A stretch of 64,000 nucleotides of DNA. Origin: Nocardia brasiliensis ATCC 700358. GTDB lineage: Bacteria; Actinomycetota; Actinomycetes; Mycobacteriales; Mycobacteriaceae. Positions 33,441-42,307 of this stretch are shown in pieces. A program made the translations under genes and the position numbers. The DNA lies in the NCBI RefSeq assembly GCF_000250675.2, contig NC_018681.1, positions 4,898,001-4,962,000 on the forward strand, read 5' to 3'. The notes beneath the pieces were generated by a model. It made no database searches. It worked only from the letters and a program-made list of their open reading frames with translations, and was not told the DNA's origin. How positions within the stretch are numbered: position 1 is the stretch's first letter; every line of letters starts with the position of its first letter.

Positions 33441-35857
33441 CACTTCGTTCCCGGCGTGGCGACAACCTCGGCGACGGGCAGTTGCCCCGAATCCGCCGTT
33501 ACACCCGGGAAAGTCACCGTGAGCGTCACGCCGTCCGCCGGATCGGCGACGGCGGCGGCGAACTGCGCACCCCGCTGCGCGAGGTAAGTGGCGATGCCGG
33601 TACTGGTCGCGGCGGTCAGATCGCCGGCCAGTTTCGCCGCCGCGACCGGTTCGGTCAGCAGCTTGGCTTGCACCAGGCGCCGCGCGATCCGATACTGCAA
33701 GCGCGGCAAGAAGATCTCGCGCAACGCCGACAGCACGGCGGGCAGATCGCGCTGTCCCGCAGGCGCGGCGCGTTGCAGGCGGGCCTGCATCGCCCGGGCT
33801 CGCCGCTCGGACAGTTTGATCACGATCCGCATCCGCTTCGTGGCCGGATCCCAGCGCACCGTGGTGAGCCTGCGTGGCCGACGACCCTTGCGCGCAGGCA
33901 GTTTCGCGACGCGCACCCGGAAGTACCGCTGGCCGGGCACGGGTCGATAGGCGCCGGGCGCGGTCCCGACCCGGCGACGGCGACCGAGCGCGGGTTCGCG
34001 CAGCAGCAGTCCCGCGGCCTCCGCGGTGAGCGGCTGATACTCCTCCGCGGCCGGTTGCTCTGCCGCGGGCAGGGTTTCGTCTCGGGTGAGATGCCCCAGC
34101 ATGGTGCCGGGCATGGTCTCGTACAGGTCGATCTCGGCCTGCACCGGCCACCGATCGACACCACGGTCGAGCAGATAGGACTCCAGCGTGCCGCCGTCGT
34201 TCCAGCGCACCGCCCGCGCCACCTGCCGCGGGATCGGCACCGCGAAAACCCTGGTGTACTTGCGGAATCGGTAGCGCGGTCCGGTCGAGCGCGGCAGCAT
34301 CACCCAGAAGCCGCCCTCCTCCGCGGTTTCCCGCTCGGGCAGGTCGGCGCGCAGCAGCCGATCGGGCAGGTACGCGGCGGCCGACTCGGCGAAGGCGCGC
34401 TGCACCGCCGCACTGACTTGGAGCGGATCGGTGAACGCTGCTTCGGGTAACTCCTCGAGCACACGTGTCACCGTCGCCTCGACCGCCGAGGCGAGCGCCT
34501 CGCCGGGGATCGTATCTTCCTCCTGGCCGGTCGCTTCCAGGCCGAGCGCGGTGAAACCGACCCCGACCACCGCCCGCGCGATCAGGACCGACGGGTCCTG
34601 TCCCGCGATCTTGCCGATGGTGCGGGCGGCGTCGGGACCGACCATTCCCTTGATCAGCTTCGCCAGCGGCTGGGCGATCAGATTGATCAGCTTCGCCCGC
34701 GCCCCGGTCACTTTCAGCCCCAGTTTGAGCAGCGGCCGGATCGCGAGGACCGCCGGGACGAACTGCTCGATCTCGGCGATCGGCGGGTCCTCGCCCGTGT
34801 AGGCGCTCAGCTGGGCGGCGAGCCGGGCGCGGGCGTCGTCGAGTTCGGCGACCGTATTCGCCTCAGGCTCTTCGGCATCGGCCTCGTCGTACTCCTGCGC
34901 GTCGGCCTCGTCGTGCTCCTCGGCCGTGAACATCGCGAAGAGCTGGTGGTCGAAATCCTCGGCCATCAGCGCCGCAGTGCCGAGTTCGTCGGCGGCCTCG
35001 TCGGTTTCGTCCGCGGTCTCGTCGGCGGCCTCGCCGATCCCGAGCCGCTTGGCCACGATCGGTACCAGCGGCCGGATCTCGGCGGGCAGGATCCGGGTCA
35101 GCGGGTTGAGCAGTTTCGCGACGACGCCCTTGAGCAGCGAGAGCCCGATCTTCTTCAGCCGCTGCAGGATCGGCCCGAGCACGTGCTTGCCGACGGCCTG
35201 CAGTCCGCTCTTGATCGTCTTCAGCCCGCTCTTCGCGACGTTGAGCACGCCCTTGACCGGGTTGCGGACGAACCCGACCGCCTGCCGGATCTTCTGCTTG
35301 ATGACCGACTTGACCTTGCGGGTGATCTTGCTGAGGAAGTTCTCGAACACCTCCGAGCCGAGCGCGGCCGGCGTTTCCAGCGAGTCGAGCAGTTCGTCGA
35401 GTTCCTGTTCGGCCAGCCCGTGCAGATCGGCGTTCTCCAGTCCGCTCGCGAAGCTGTCGATGGTGCGTTCCCATTCGCCGATCAGCGGTGCGAGCCACTC
35501 CTGCAACGACTCCCGGCACTCGGACTCCGACGGCGGCAGCGACCACTGCTGGGCATCGGAGAGAGCGCGCGCGGCTCCTTCGTCGAGCAGTTGCTCGAGC
35601 GCCTCGGTGAATTCTTCGTCGTGCAGTGCCTCCAGGAACTCGGTGGCGAGTTGCGACTGCTCGTCCGCCGCCGAGTAACTGTGCTCCCCGAAGGGTGATT
35701 CGGTGAACGAGTAACTTTCGAACGGCGACTCGTCCGGGGCGGCCGTCGGCTGCTCGGCCGCCTCGTCCACCGCCTCACCGAAGGGCGAGAGCCCGGAAAA
35801 GGGCGAGACATAATCCTCGGTAGCACCGCGAGACTCGGTGTATGAGTCACTGCGCAT
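33440..35857 (-). CDS. 805-aa scaffold-like protein with acidic leader and basic helical core
   Basis: Not assigned to a known family. The N-terminus (1-~70) is acidic with repeated SPF/ESPF motifs (YVSPFSGLSPFGE; ESPFGEHSY). A helical segment follows (LATEFLEALHDEEFTEALEQLL). Residues ~165-275 are an unusually Lys/Leu-rich amphipathic stretch (KVKSVIKQKIRQAVG ... GLKTIKSGLQAVGK). Further acidic and basic blocks continue to the end. An excellent GGAGGTGA RBS precedes ATG 35857. First gene of the five-gene minus operon; possibly a carrier or membrane-interacting scaffold (inference). Confidence 0.65.
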   Translation of the reverse strand: MRSDSYTESRGATEDYVSPFSGLSPFGEAVDEAAEQPTAAPDESPFESYSFTESPFGEHSYSAADEQSQLATEFLEALHDEEFTEALEQLLDEGAARALSDAQQWSLPPSESECRESLQEWLAPLIGEWERTIDSFASGLENADLHGLAEQELDELLDSLETPAALGSEVFENFLSKITRKVKSVIKQKIRQAVGFVRNPVKGVLNVAKSGLKTIKSGLQAVGKHVLGPILQRLKKIGLSLLKGVVAKLLNPLTRILPAEIRPLVPIVAKRLGIGEAADETADETDEAADELGTAALMAEDFDHQLFAMFTAEEHDEADAQEYDEADAEEPEANTVAELDDARARLAAQLSAYTGEDPPIAEIEQFVPAVLAIRPLLKLGLKVTGARAKLINLIAQPLAKLIKGMVGPDAARTIGKIAGQDPSVLIARAVVGVGFTALGLEATGQEEDTIPGEALASAVEATVTRVLEELPEAAFTDPLQVSAAVQRAFAESAAAYLPDRLLRADLPERETAEEGGFWVMLPRSTGPRYRFRKYTRVFAVPIPRQVARAVRWNDGGTLESYLLDRGVDRWPVQAEIDLYETMPGTMLGHLTRDETLPAAEQPAAEEYQPLTAEAAGLLLREPALGRRRRVGTAPGAYRPVPGQRYFRVRVAKLPARKGRRPRRLTTVRWDPATKRMRIVIKLSERRARAMQARLQRAAPAGQRDLPAVLSALREIFLPRLQYRIARRLVQAKLLTEPVAAAKLAGDLTAATSTGIATYLAQRGAQFAAAVADPADGVTLTVTFPGVTADSGQLPVAEVVATPGTK

Positions 35858-35922
35858 TGTGGTCACCTCCGCAAACGACGGGCGTTTCGCGTCACTGTGC
35901 GCGGCCACGGTGTGCGCGAACG

Positions 35923-36150
35923 TCAACGCTTCGTCTCCCCCGGCGCGCGATCTTCGCTCAGTTCGGCGAGCAAGGTCGCGACCCGCGCCAGCGACGCGTC
36001 GATGTCGGCGAACACCCACTCCTGGGCGGAGTCCGGCTCGGCGGAGCCGGCCAGTACGCGGATGACCAGCCGTCCCCGGTCCCGCCAGGCCCGCACCACG
36101 ATCGTTCTGCTCTCGGGTCCACTCACCGGACCACGGTCGCGCGCGGCCAT
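35923..36150 (-). CDS. Small 75-aa protein upstream of the block
   Basis: Not recognised. The reading frame has a GGGAG RBS before ATG 36150 and a natural amino-acid composition (IVVRAWRDRGRLVIRVLAGS). It lies 65 bp before the scaffold-like gene on the same strand. Possibly the true first gene of the operon. Confidence 0.5.
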   Translation of the reverse strand: MAARDRGPVSGPESRTIVVRAWRDRGRLVIRVLAGSAEPDSAQEWVFADIDASLARVATLLAELSEDRAPGETKR

Positions 36151-36269
36151 ACCAACTCCCGTCAATGCCGAGGGGGCGGCGTTGACGCGGCGTTGACGCG
36201 CGCGCAGCACCAGGTCGCCACGCTGAGCGCACGCGGCCGCGTTCCGGCCGGTGACGGAGGGATGATCCG

Positions 36270-37067
36270 ATGGCGGTCGCCATTTGCCTGCTCGGCGGCT
36301 TCGCGCTGCGTGTAGACGCGAACCACGTTGCCCTGCCGCAGCATTCACGACGCGTGCTGGCCTATCTGGCGCTGGACCAGATCGCCCAACCCGACTGCGA
36401 GCGCGGCGTGCTCGCGGAACGCCTATGGCCCGACGCCACCGCGGACCGGTCCCGGGCGAGTTTGCGCACCGCCCTGTGGCGGATCCGGCAGGTCGATCCC
36501 GCGCTGGTGTACGGCACCGGCGGCCGGGTGCGGCTCGGCGCCGACGTGACGGTCGACGTGCACGAGTTCCGGGGCAACGCCGAGCGCATGCTGAGCGCGC
36601 AGTCCGACTGCCCACGCGACCGCGCCGCCCTGCTCGCCCGTACCAGCGAACTGCTGCCGGGCTGGGACGAGACCTGGCTGCTGCTCGCGCGAGAACAGTT
36701 GCGGCAGATGCGGTTGCACGCCCTCGAAACGGACGCGCGCGAGCTCGCGGCGCGGGGTCGCTACCACGAGGCGATCGAGGCGATGCTGGCCGTGGTCGCC
36801 GAGGAACCGCTGCGCGAATCGGCGCAGACCGCGCTCATCGAGGCACATCTGTGCGAGGGCAATGTGGTCGAGGCGCGCAGGCAGCTGGCCCTGTTCGCGG
36901 ATCTGCTGTGGACCGAACTGAGCATCCGGCCGTCACCGGAGTTGTTCGGGCGGGTCGGCATGGCAGCCCCGCCGCCACCTGCGCCCGCGTCCCGCTCAGT
37001 CGATCGTCAGGTCGCGCTGGGCGAGCGCCGCGTGCTCCCACACATGGGTGCCCGACGCCGGATGTGA
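36270..37067 (+). CDS. SARP-type transcriptional regulator (BTAD domain)
   Basis: A 265-aa protein. A winged-helix-like N-terminus (LLGGFALRVD ... HSRRVLAYLAL ... LWPDATADRSRASLRTALWRIR) and a bacterial transcriptional activator domain (~100-235: SELLPGWDETWLLLAREQLRQMRLHALE ... EPLRESAQTALIEAHL) are seen. SARPs activate specialised clusters. It is divergent from the operon starting at 36150 and its 3' end overlaps the convergent M1-like gene by 72 bp. A paralogue lies at 38750-39577. Confidence 0.85.
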   Translation: MAVAICLLGGFALRVDANHVALPQHSRRVLAYLALDQIAQPDCERGVLAERLWPDATADRSRASLRTALWRIRQVDPALVYGTGGRVRLGADVTVDVHEFRGNAERMLSAQSDCPRDRAALLARTSELLPGWDETWLLLAREQLRQMRLHALETDARELAARGRYHEAIEAMLAVVAEEPLRESAQTALIEAHLCEGNVVEARRQLALFADLLWTELSIRPSPELFGRVGMAAPPPPAPASRSVDRQVALGERRVLPHMGARRRM

Positions 37068-38714
37068 GCGGCGCGCGTGCACCGAAGCCAGCACCGACAC
37101 CCTGGTGCCGCGCGCGGGCAGCAGCGCCGCGGGCAGCCTGGCCGAAACGGTGCGCCAACGGCCCGGCGCGAGTTCGAAATCCACCGTCGCCGTCTGCGCG
37201 GGAAAGAAGTCGACGGGAAAGGTGGGCGGTGTGCCGGTGGTGGCTCGCAACGCGAAGGTGACGACGAAGCAGCGGCACGGCCCGGCTGCCGCCGTGTTGG
37301 TTATCCGGGCGTGAATCCAGTTGTCCCGTCCGGCTTTCGGATTCAGGTGGACTGCCATCCGGTCGTCCTCGTGCCGGTTCCACAAGCTCGGCGCCGGCCC
37401 GAAGACCAGGCGTGCGTCCGGCGTCGACTCCGCGAAGCCGTAGACGAATCGGTGGCAGGCGTCGATGAGATCCGTGGCACCGGAACCGGATACCAGATGT
37501 GCGACCAATTCCGCTGTGCTGACCGGAGTCCCGCGGCGCGCGCGGTACAGCTCCCCCATCAGCGTGCGCAACGGGGCCGCGCCGATCCATTGCGCCACAC
37601 CGCGAAAGAATCGGCTGCCGTCGTCGTACGCCGCCGTCGGCGTGGTGCGCTGGAACGGCTGCCGCGCGCACAGCCGCACCGGCGCGCGGGTGAAGTCGAA
37701 ACCCTCGGTGCGCGTGTCGCCGTCGTCCCGGAAGCTGGTGTACGCCTCGTCCCACCACCCGTCGGTCTGCGCCGCCGGGCTCAGTCCGCGCGCGAACCAC
37801 GAGTGGAAGACCTCGTGGCCGAGCGCACCGGCCGCGGTGGTCGCCCCGCCCGCGTATTCCATGCCGCCGCCCGCGCCGTGGAACAGGCACACGAATCGAT
37901 CGCCGAGGAACGCACCGAAGGCGGTCTCGTACTCCGCCAGGAGTGCGCCGACCCGAGCGTGCAGCGCGGGCAGATTCTCTTGACCGCCAACGAGTTTCCA
38001 GGTTTCCACGACCACCGTCCGCCCGGACACCGGCAGCGACACGATCGTCGAGCGCAGCACGACCGAGTCGGCCGGTCGCAGCTCGACCAGCGACGACATC
38101 GTGGTGAACCAGGACGGGAAACGAACCGTCCAGGCGTTGGCGCCGACCACGGTCGCGGCGCCGTTGGTGATGAGCGAATGGGCGATCGTCGTTCCGGTGA
38201 CCCGTAATTCGAGTGTCCACGGGAATTGATCGAACGGCAGGTTCGACGGGAACCAGGCCTCCAGGTACCGGCCCGCGTACAGATCGGACATGCCGAACGA
38301 CCAGCGCACCCGCCCGTTCGACCAGTGCAGCACCGGCGGATAGGCCCCGCCGAGATCGGCGTCCGGCGTATCGAGCCGGTAGGTCACGCTCAGCCGATGT
38401 GACGATCCGGCGGCCTGAGTACGGCCGACGACCCGGATCGAGCTGTGCGCACCGGGTCCGACATCGTGGGCAGCCAACTCGACGGGATCGAGCCGAGTTC
38501 CGTCGAGCCGGGCGGTGCGCACCGTCTGCCGGAGGTCGAAGATCGGTGCTCCCGCGTGCGGGCCGACGACGTAGTCCACGGTCGCCTCGACGGATCCGGC
38601 ACCGGTCGCGGCGTCGAGCGTGACGACCGCGCGCAGTTCCTCGATATGCATCGGCACCGCGCGCAGCCGGCCGATCGGTGTCGGCGGTGGTGCGTTGCGG
38701 AAATCGGCCGGCAT
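36996..38714 (-). CDS. M1-like metallopeptidase (gluzincin)
   Basis: A 572-aa protein with a GAMEN-like GGGMEYAGG (residues 282-290), a zinc site H300-E-V-F-H304 and the third-ligand glutamate E323 in WWDEAYTSF, the arrangement of M1 aminopeptidases. N- and C-terminal beta-rich regions match the family's layout. No signal peptide. ATG 38714 is the most family-like start, but an upstream GTG at 38774 is possible. Follows the SARP gene by 36 bp in an apparent two-gene operon. Confidence 0.75.
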   Translation of the reverse strand: MPADFRNAPPPTPIGRLRAVPMHIEELRAVVTLDAATGAGSVEATVDYVVGPHAGAPIFDLRQTVRTARLDGTRLDPVELAAHDVGPGAHSSIRVVGRTQAAGSSHRLSVTYRLDTPDADLGGAYPPVLHWSNGRVRWSFGMSDLYAGRYLEAWFPSNLPFDQFPWTLELRVTGTTIAHSLITNGAATVVGANAWTVRFPSWFTTMSSLVELRPADSVVLRSTIVSLPVSGRTVVVETWKLVGGQENLPALHARVGALLAEYETAFGAFLGDRFVCLFHGAGGGMEYAGGATTAAGALGHEVFHSWFARGLSPAAQTDGWWDEAYTSFRDDGDTRTEGFDFTRAPVRLCARQPFQRTTPTAAYDDGSRFFRGVAQWIGAAPLRTLMGELYRARRGTPVSTAELVAHLVSGSGATDLIDACHRFVYGFAESTPDARLVFGPAPSLWNRHEDDRMAVHLNPKAGRDNWIHARITNTAAAGPCRCFVVTFALRATTGTPPTFPVDFFPAQTATVDFELAPGRWRTVSARLPAALLPARGTRVSVLASVHARRSHPASGTHVWEHAALAQRDLTID

Positions 38715-38749
38715 CCGCGCAGCATGCCCCGGTGCCGTACGCGCCGGCG

Positions 38750-39577
38750 TCAACGACGCGTAGTCGCCGTGCACACCCGGACGCCGGCCCGCCGCCCGAG
38801 CTCGGCCGACGGGCGCAGCGCGAGTTCGCGCCACAGCGTCGCCGCGAAGAGGTCGAACTGCCTGCGCGCCTCGGCCGCGTTGCCCTCGCCGAGGTGGGCA
38901 TCGATCAGGATGGCCTGCGCCGATTCGCGCAGCGGCTCCTCGGCGACGACCCGCAGGATCAGGTCGATCGCCTGCGGATAGCGGCCCTGAGCGCAATCCT
39001 TGCGGGCCACCGCCTCCAACGTGTGCAACCGCAGTAACCGCAGCTGTTCGCGGAACAGCACCAGCCAGTCCTCGTCCCAGCCCGGTAGGAGTTCGGCTGC
39101 CGTGCACAGCGCGTGCGCGTTCGCCGCCGGGCCTGCGCACCCGGCCAGCAGGACCTCGGCGCGCCGCCGGAACCGGTCCACGTCGACCTCGACCTGCTCG
39201 GTCAACCGCACGCGCTCCGCGTCGCCGCCGAGCAAAGCGGGTCCGGCCCGGCGGATGCGCCACAGCGCCGTGCGCAAGCTGGCCGAGGACCGATCCGGCG
39301 ACGAGTTCTCCCACAATCGCTCGGCCAGCACCCGTCGCCCGCATTCGGCCGCGGTCATCCGGTGCAGGGCGAGATAAGCGAGCACCCGCTGCGCGTGCAC
39401 CGGCAACACCACCTTCGCCCCGCCCACCCGCAATTCGAATCCGCCGAACAACGACAGCTGCGCGGCCGCCCCGGGCAAATCCGCGGAAGTGGCCGCGGTG
39501 ATACTGGTCCGCGGGTACGCCGGGAGGGGGCCTGCCGCCCTTCCCGCCATCGCTGAATTCGCTACCCACATGGTCAC
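38750..39577 (-). CDS. SARP-type transcriptional regulator, second copy
   Basis: A 275-aa SARP closely similar to the one at 36270-37067: both share RVLAYLAL, ERLW, SLRTALWRIR, LLPGWDE and EPLRESAQ.LI.AHL.EGN. GTG 39577 or ATG 39571 could start it. It heads the operon with the M1-like peptidase. The two paralogues point toward each other across that peptidase gene, suggesting an ancient local duplication. Confidence 0.83.
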   Translation of the reverse strand: MTMWVANSAMAGRAAGPLPAYPRTSITAATSADLPGAAAQLSLFGGFELRVGGAKVVLPVHAQRVLAYLALHRMTAAECGRRVLAERLWENSSPDRSSASLRTALWRIRRAGPALLGGDAERVRLTEQVEVDVDRFRRRAEVLLAGCAGPAANAHALCTAAELLPGWDEDWLVLFREQLRLLRLHTLEAVARKDCAQGRYPQAIDLILRVVAEEPLRESAQAILIDAHLGEGNAAEARRQFDLFAATLWRELALRPSAELGRRAGVRVCTATTRR

Positions 39578-39700
39578 GTCTTTCGACGAACGTCAATCTT
39601 TCGACACCATGACACCGCAGGTCAGGGCGCCGCACCTGAGTAGATCGCTACCCGAATCGGGGCGAATCCAGCGAAATGGGTCCGCTGACCGAACCCGCGT

Positions 39701-40486
39701 TCACTGCGCGCGCAGGAATCCACGCAGAATCGGCAGCAACGCCTTCGTGCTGACCATATGGTTCTGCCCCTCGAGAATGCGAAGCGTGGACGTGGGAATG
39801 GTGTCGGCGAGTTGCCGTGCGACATCGTGCAATCCGGCCGGGCTTTTCGCACCGGCGACGATATGCAGCGGTACTTTGATGCCGCCGAGCCGGTCCAGCG
39901 GTGGCACGTCCGCGGTCAGCGCGATGTCGTACCTGAGGGTGGGTGCCAGGGCCTTCATGGTGGACCAGCCGGGAAACAGCGGCAGCAGCGCGACGAACGG
40001 ACGCGGCATGCCGATCTCGCGCAGGAATTCCTTCACCGCGCCCGAGTTCTCGCCCCTTTGCAGCAGCGACTCGACCTTACGGGCCAACTCGGCGTAGGAA
40101 TCGCGTTCCGCCGCGTCGTGCACGTACGACGCGTCATAGATGACCGCCCGATCGACCTTGTGCGGTAACCGCAGCGCGGCTTCGAGCGTGAGCACCGCGC
40201 CCGACGAATGCCCGTAGAGGAAGGCATTGCCGCCGGCCGCGTCGATCATCGCCTCGATATCGTCGACTTCGCGCTGCACATCGTAGGGCGCGGTGTCGGT
40301 ACTGCCGCCACGGCCGCGACGGTCATAGGTATAGACGGTGAATTCCTTCGCGAACGCTTTGACGTCGTCCACGATGGGCCGGAATTTCCGGAAGCAGGTC
40401 GCCCCGGTGACATACACCAGTGCGGGTCCCTCGCCCACCACGTCGTAGGCCAGTTGCGTGCCGTCCGCCGATATCGCCGTGCTCAT
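39701..40486 (-). CDS. Alpha/beta hydrolase
   Basis: A 261-aa alpha/beta hydrolase: oxyanion-region VTGATCFRKF, nucleophile elbow YGHSSGAVL, acid D in the GAKSP... segment and His in EGQNHMVS. Related actinomycete proteins are lactonases/esterases; the substrate is unknown. ATG 40486 with AAGGG upstream is favoured over the ORF start at 40516 (a GTG). Confidence 0.82.
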   Translation of the reverse strand: MSTAISADGTQLAYDVVGEGPALVYVTGATCFRKFRPIVDDVKAFAKEFTVYTYDRRGRGGSTDTAPYDVQREVDDIEAMIDAAGGNAFLYGHSSGAVLTLEAALRLPHKVDRAVIYDASYVHDAAERDSYAELARKVESLLQRGENSGAVKEFLREIGMPRPFVALLPLFPGWSTMKALAPTLRYDIALTADVPPLDRLGGIKVPLHIVAGAKSPAGLHDVARQLADTIPTSTLRILEGQNHMVSTKALLPILRGFLRAQ

Positions 40487-40580
40487 CCGTGTGCCCTTCG
40501 CGTCGAAGTCTGTCACCGTATCGACGGGGCGGGGCGGCAGAACTCATCGGTGCGCATCGCCGCTCCGCTTCGGCGGTACC

Positions 40581-41543
40581 TCAGGGCACGAGCACGAGCC
40601 GGCCGAACACCTTGCCCGCGTCGATCATCCGATGCGCCGGGACCGCGTCGGCCAGCGAAAGTTCTTCGTGCACCACCGCTTCCAGTTCGCCGCGCGCCGC
40701 GGCGGCGAACAGCTCGGCGATCGCCGAGCTGATCTCGGTGGCAGGCACCGTATCCGCGCTGAAGGTGGCGAACGACAGCGATTTCTGGAATGCCGCGATC
40801 ATCGGCTCGGCGAAGTCCGCCGGCGGCATGCCGCCCATCGCGCCGACCACCACCATGCGACCGTTCGGGGCGAGCCGCCCGAGGAACGCGGACACCTCCG
40901 CTCCGCCGACGATATCGATGATCACGTCGTAGTCCGCCGGCGCGCCGGGCCCGCCGCGGCCGTGCCGGTCCAGCACGTGCGTGGCGCCGAGCTTGCGCAG
41001 GCGGTCGCCGCGCTCGGCCGAGGAGGTCGTCACCGCGACCGATCCCGCACCACGCCGGGCTGCGAGCTGGACCACCATCACCCCGATGCCCCCGGCCGCG
41101 CCGCGCACCAGCACCGACTCGCCCGGCGCGAAATGGGCATGGCGCAAAGCGAAATGGGCCACCATGGCCGAACTCCCGAGGGTCACCGCCGCGGCGGCCG
41201 ACACCGCCGCCGGGATGGGCACCACTGTCGCGGCCGGGGCCACAGCACGCTCGGCGTAGCCCCCGCTCAACCCGGTGTGCGCCCAGACCCGCCGGCCGAT
41301 CCACGCGGTGTCGACACCGTCCCCTACCGCCGCGACGGTCCCCGCCACCTCACTGCCGAGCACGTGCCCGGGCGTGGCTCCGTAGGCGGTCAACGCACCG
41401 CTGCGGATCAGCGCATCGAGACCGCCGACCCCGATCGCCTCGGTCACGATCAGCACCTCGCCCGCGGCCGGACCCGGATCGGGAAGATCGACCACTGCGA
41501 GGATCTCCGGCGCCCCGAACGCCGGGAACGTCACTGCTTTCAC
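40581..41543 (-). CDS. Zinc-independent quinone oxidoreductase (MDR family)
   Basis: A 320-aa medium-chain dehydrogenase/reductase of the quinone-reductase type: AVTFPAFGAPEIL at the N-terminus, GSEVAGTVAAVGDGV, and the NADPH motif RGAAGGIGVMVVQLA. Catalytic zinc ligands are not present. GTG 41543 (GGAGG 6 nt upstream) gives the usual MKAVTF start; ATG 41555 is an alternative. Divergent from the TetR gene with a palindrome between, so likely repressed by it. Confidence 0.88.
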   Translation of the reverse strand: MKAVTFPAFGAPEILAVVDLPDPGPAAGEVLIVTEAIGVGGLDALIRSGALTAYGATPGHVLGSEVAGTVAAVGDGVDTAWIGRRVWAHTGLSGGYAERAVAPAATVVPIPAAVSAAAAVTLGSSAMVAHFALRHAHFAPGESVLVRGAAGGIGVMVVQLAARRGAGSVAVTTSSAERGDRLRKLGATHVLDRHGRGGPGAPADYDVIIDIVGGAEVSAFLGRLAPNGRMVVVGAMGGMPPADFAEPMIAAFQKSLSFATFSADTVPATEISSAIAELFAAAARGELEAVVHEELSLADAVPAHRMIDAGKVFGRLVLVP

Positions 41544-41588
41544 TGCTGCCTCCATGCGCTTTTCAAACTGGACCAACCTACGGAACGT

Positions 41589-41608
41589 AACGGACGCCCC
41601 CGTCCGTT
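41589..41608. promoter_or_regulatory. TetR operator between oxidoreductase and tetR genes
   Basis: Perfect inverted repeat AACGGAC-N6-GTCCGTT in the 82-bp divergent gap, 17 bp before the tetR start. Size and location are typical for an autoregulating TetR protein controlling the adjacent gene. Confidence 0.7.
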
Positions 41609-41625
41609 TAGCTAAAGTGAGAGCG

Positions 41626-42246
41626 GTGACCACTCGTTTGTCTCAGCCCCTCCGTTCCGACGCGCGGGACAACCGCGAGCGCATTCTCGACGCGGCACGC
41701 GCGGTGTTCGTCGCCGATGGGCTGGACGTGCCGATGCGCGCGATCGCCCGGCGCGCGCAGGTCGGCCCGGCCACCCTCTACCGGCACTTCCCGACCAAGG
41801 AGTCACTGGTCACCGAGGCGTTCACCGATCACATGCACGCGTGCCGGGCCATCGTGGACGAGGGCCTGGCCGACCCGGACGCGTGGCACGGTTTCCGTGT
41901 CGCCGTCGAGAAGTTGTGTGAATTGCTGGCGCGCGACCAGGGTTTCAGCGCTGCCATCATGGCTGCCTTTCCGCATTCGATGGACTTCACCGCGATCCGT
42001 TCGTCCTCGCTCATCGGCGCCGCCGAACTGCTGCGCCGCGCCAAGGACAGCGGTCAGCTGCGCGCCGACATCCTGGTGGACGACCTCGTCCTGATGATCA
42101 TGGCCAACGACGGACTGCGCACGAACAGCCTTGCCGCACGCGTCGCGGCGTCCCGGCGCTTCGCCGCGCTCATGCTGCAGGCGTTCCGCGCCGCGCCCAC
42201 CGTCGTCCCGCTGCCGCCGGTGCCGCGATTGACGCCCGCGATCTGA
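41626..42246 (+). CDS. TetR-family repressor
   Basis: A 206-aa TetR. The HTH (residues ~14-60: ERILDAARAVFVADGLDVPMRAIARRAQVGPATLYRHFPTKESL, read in segments) is canonical; the ligand domain is of the common actinomycete type. GTG 41626 with AGTGAGAG upstream. Divergent from the quinone oxidoreductase and probably its repressor, responding to an electrophile or quinone (inference). Confidence 0.9.
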   Translation: MTTRLSQPLRSDARDNRERILDAARAVFVADGLDVPMRAIARRAQVGPATLYRHFPTKESLVTEAFTDHMHACRAIVDEGLADPDAWHGFRVAVEKLCELLARDQGFSAAIMAAFPHSMDFTAIRSSSLIGAAELLRRAKDSGQLRADILVDDLVLMIMANDGLRTNSLAARVAASRRFAALMLQAFRAAPTVVPLPPVPRLTPAI

Positions 42247-42307
42247 GGCCGCGACCTACGATGCGAGGACGGGCGCCGACCCAGTGCGGCCCGGCTGGAG
42301 GTGCACG

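Noticed and set aside
32190..34151. 653-codon frame for the zincin
   Set aside because: The region above 33440 is antisense/shadow to the 805-aa gene, which has an excellent RBS; the ATG at 33440 starts the zincin.
36996..39635. 879-codon frame suggesting a fused regulator-peptidase
   Set aside because: The first half is a shadow of the SARP gene at 38750-39577; the M1-like protein starts near 38714.
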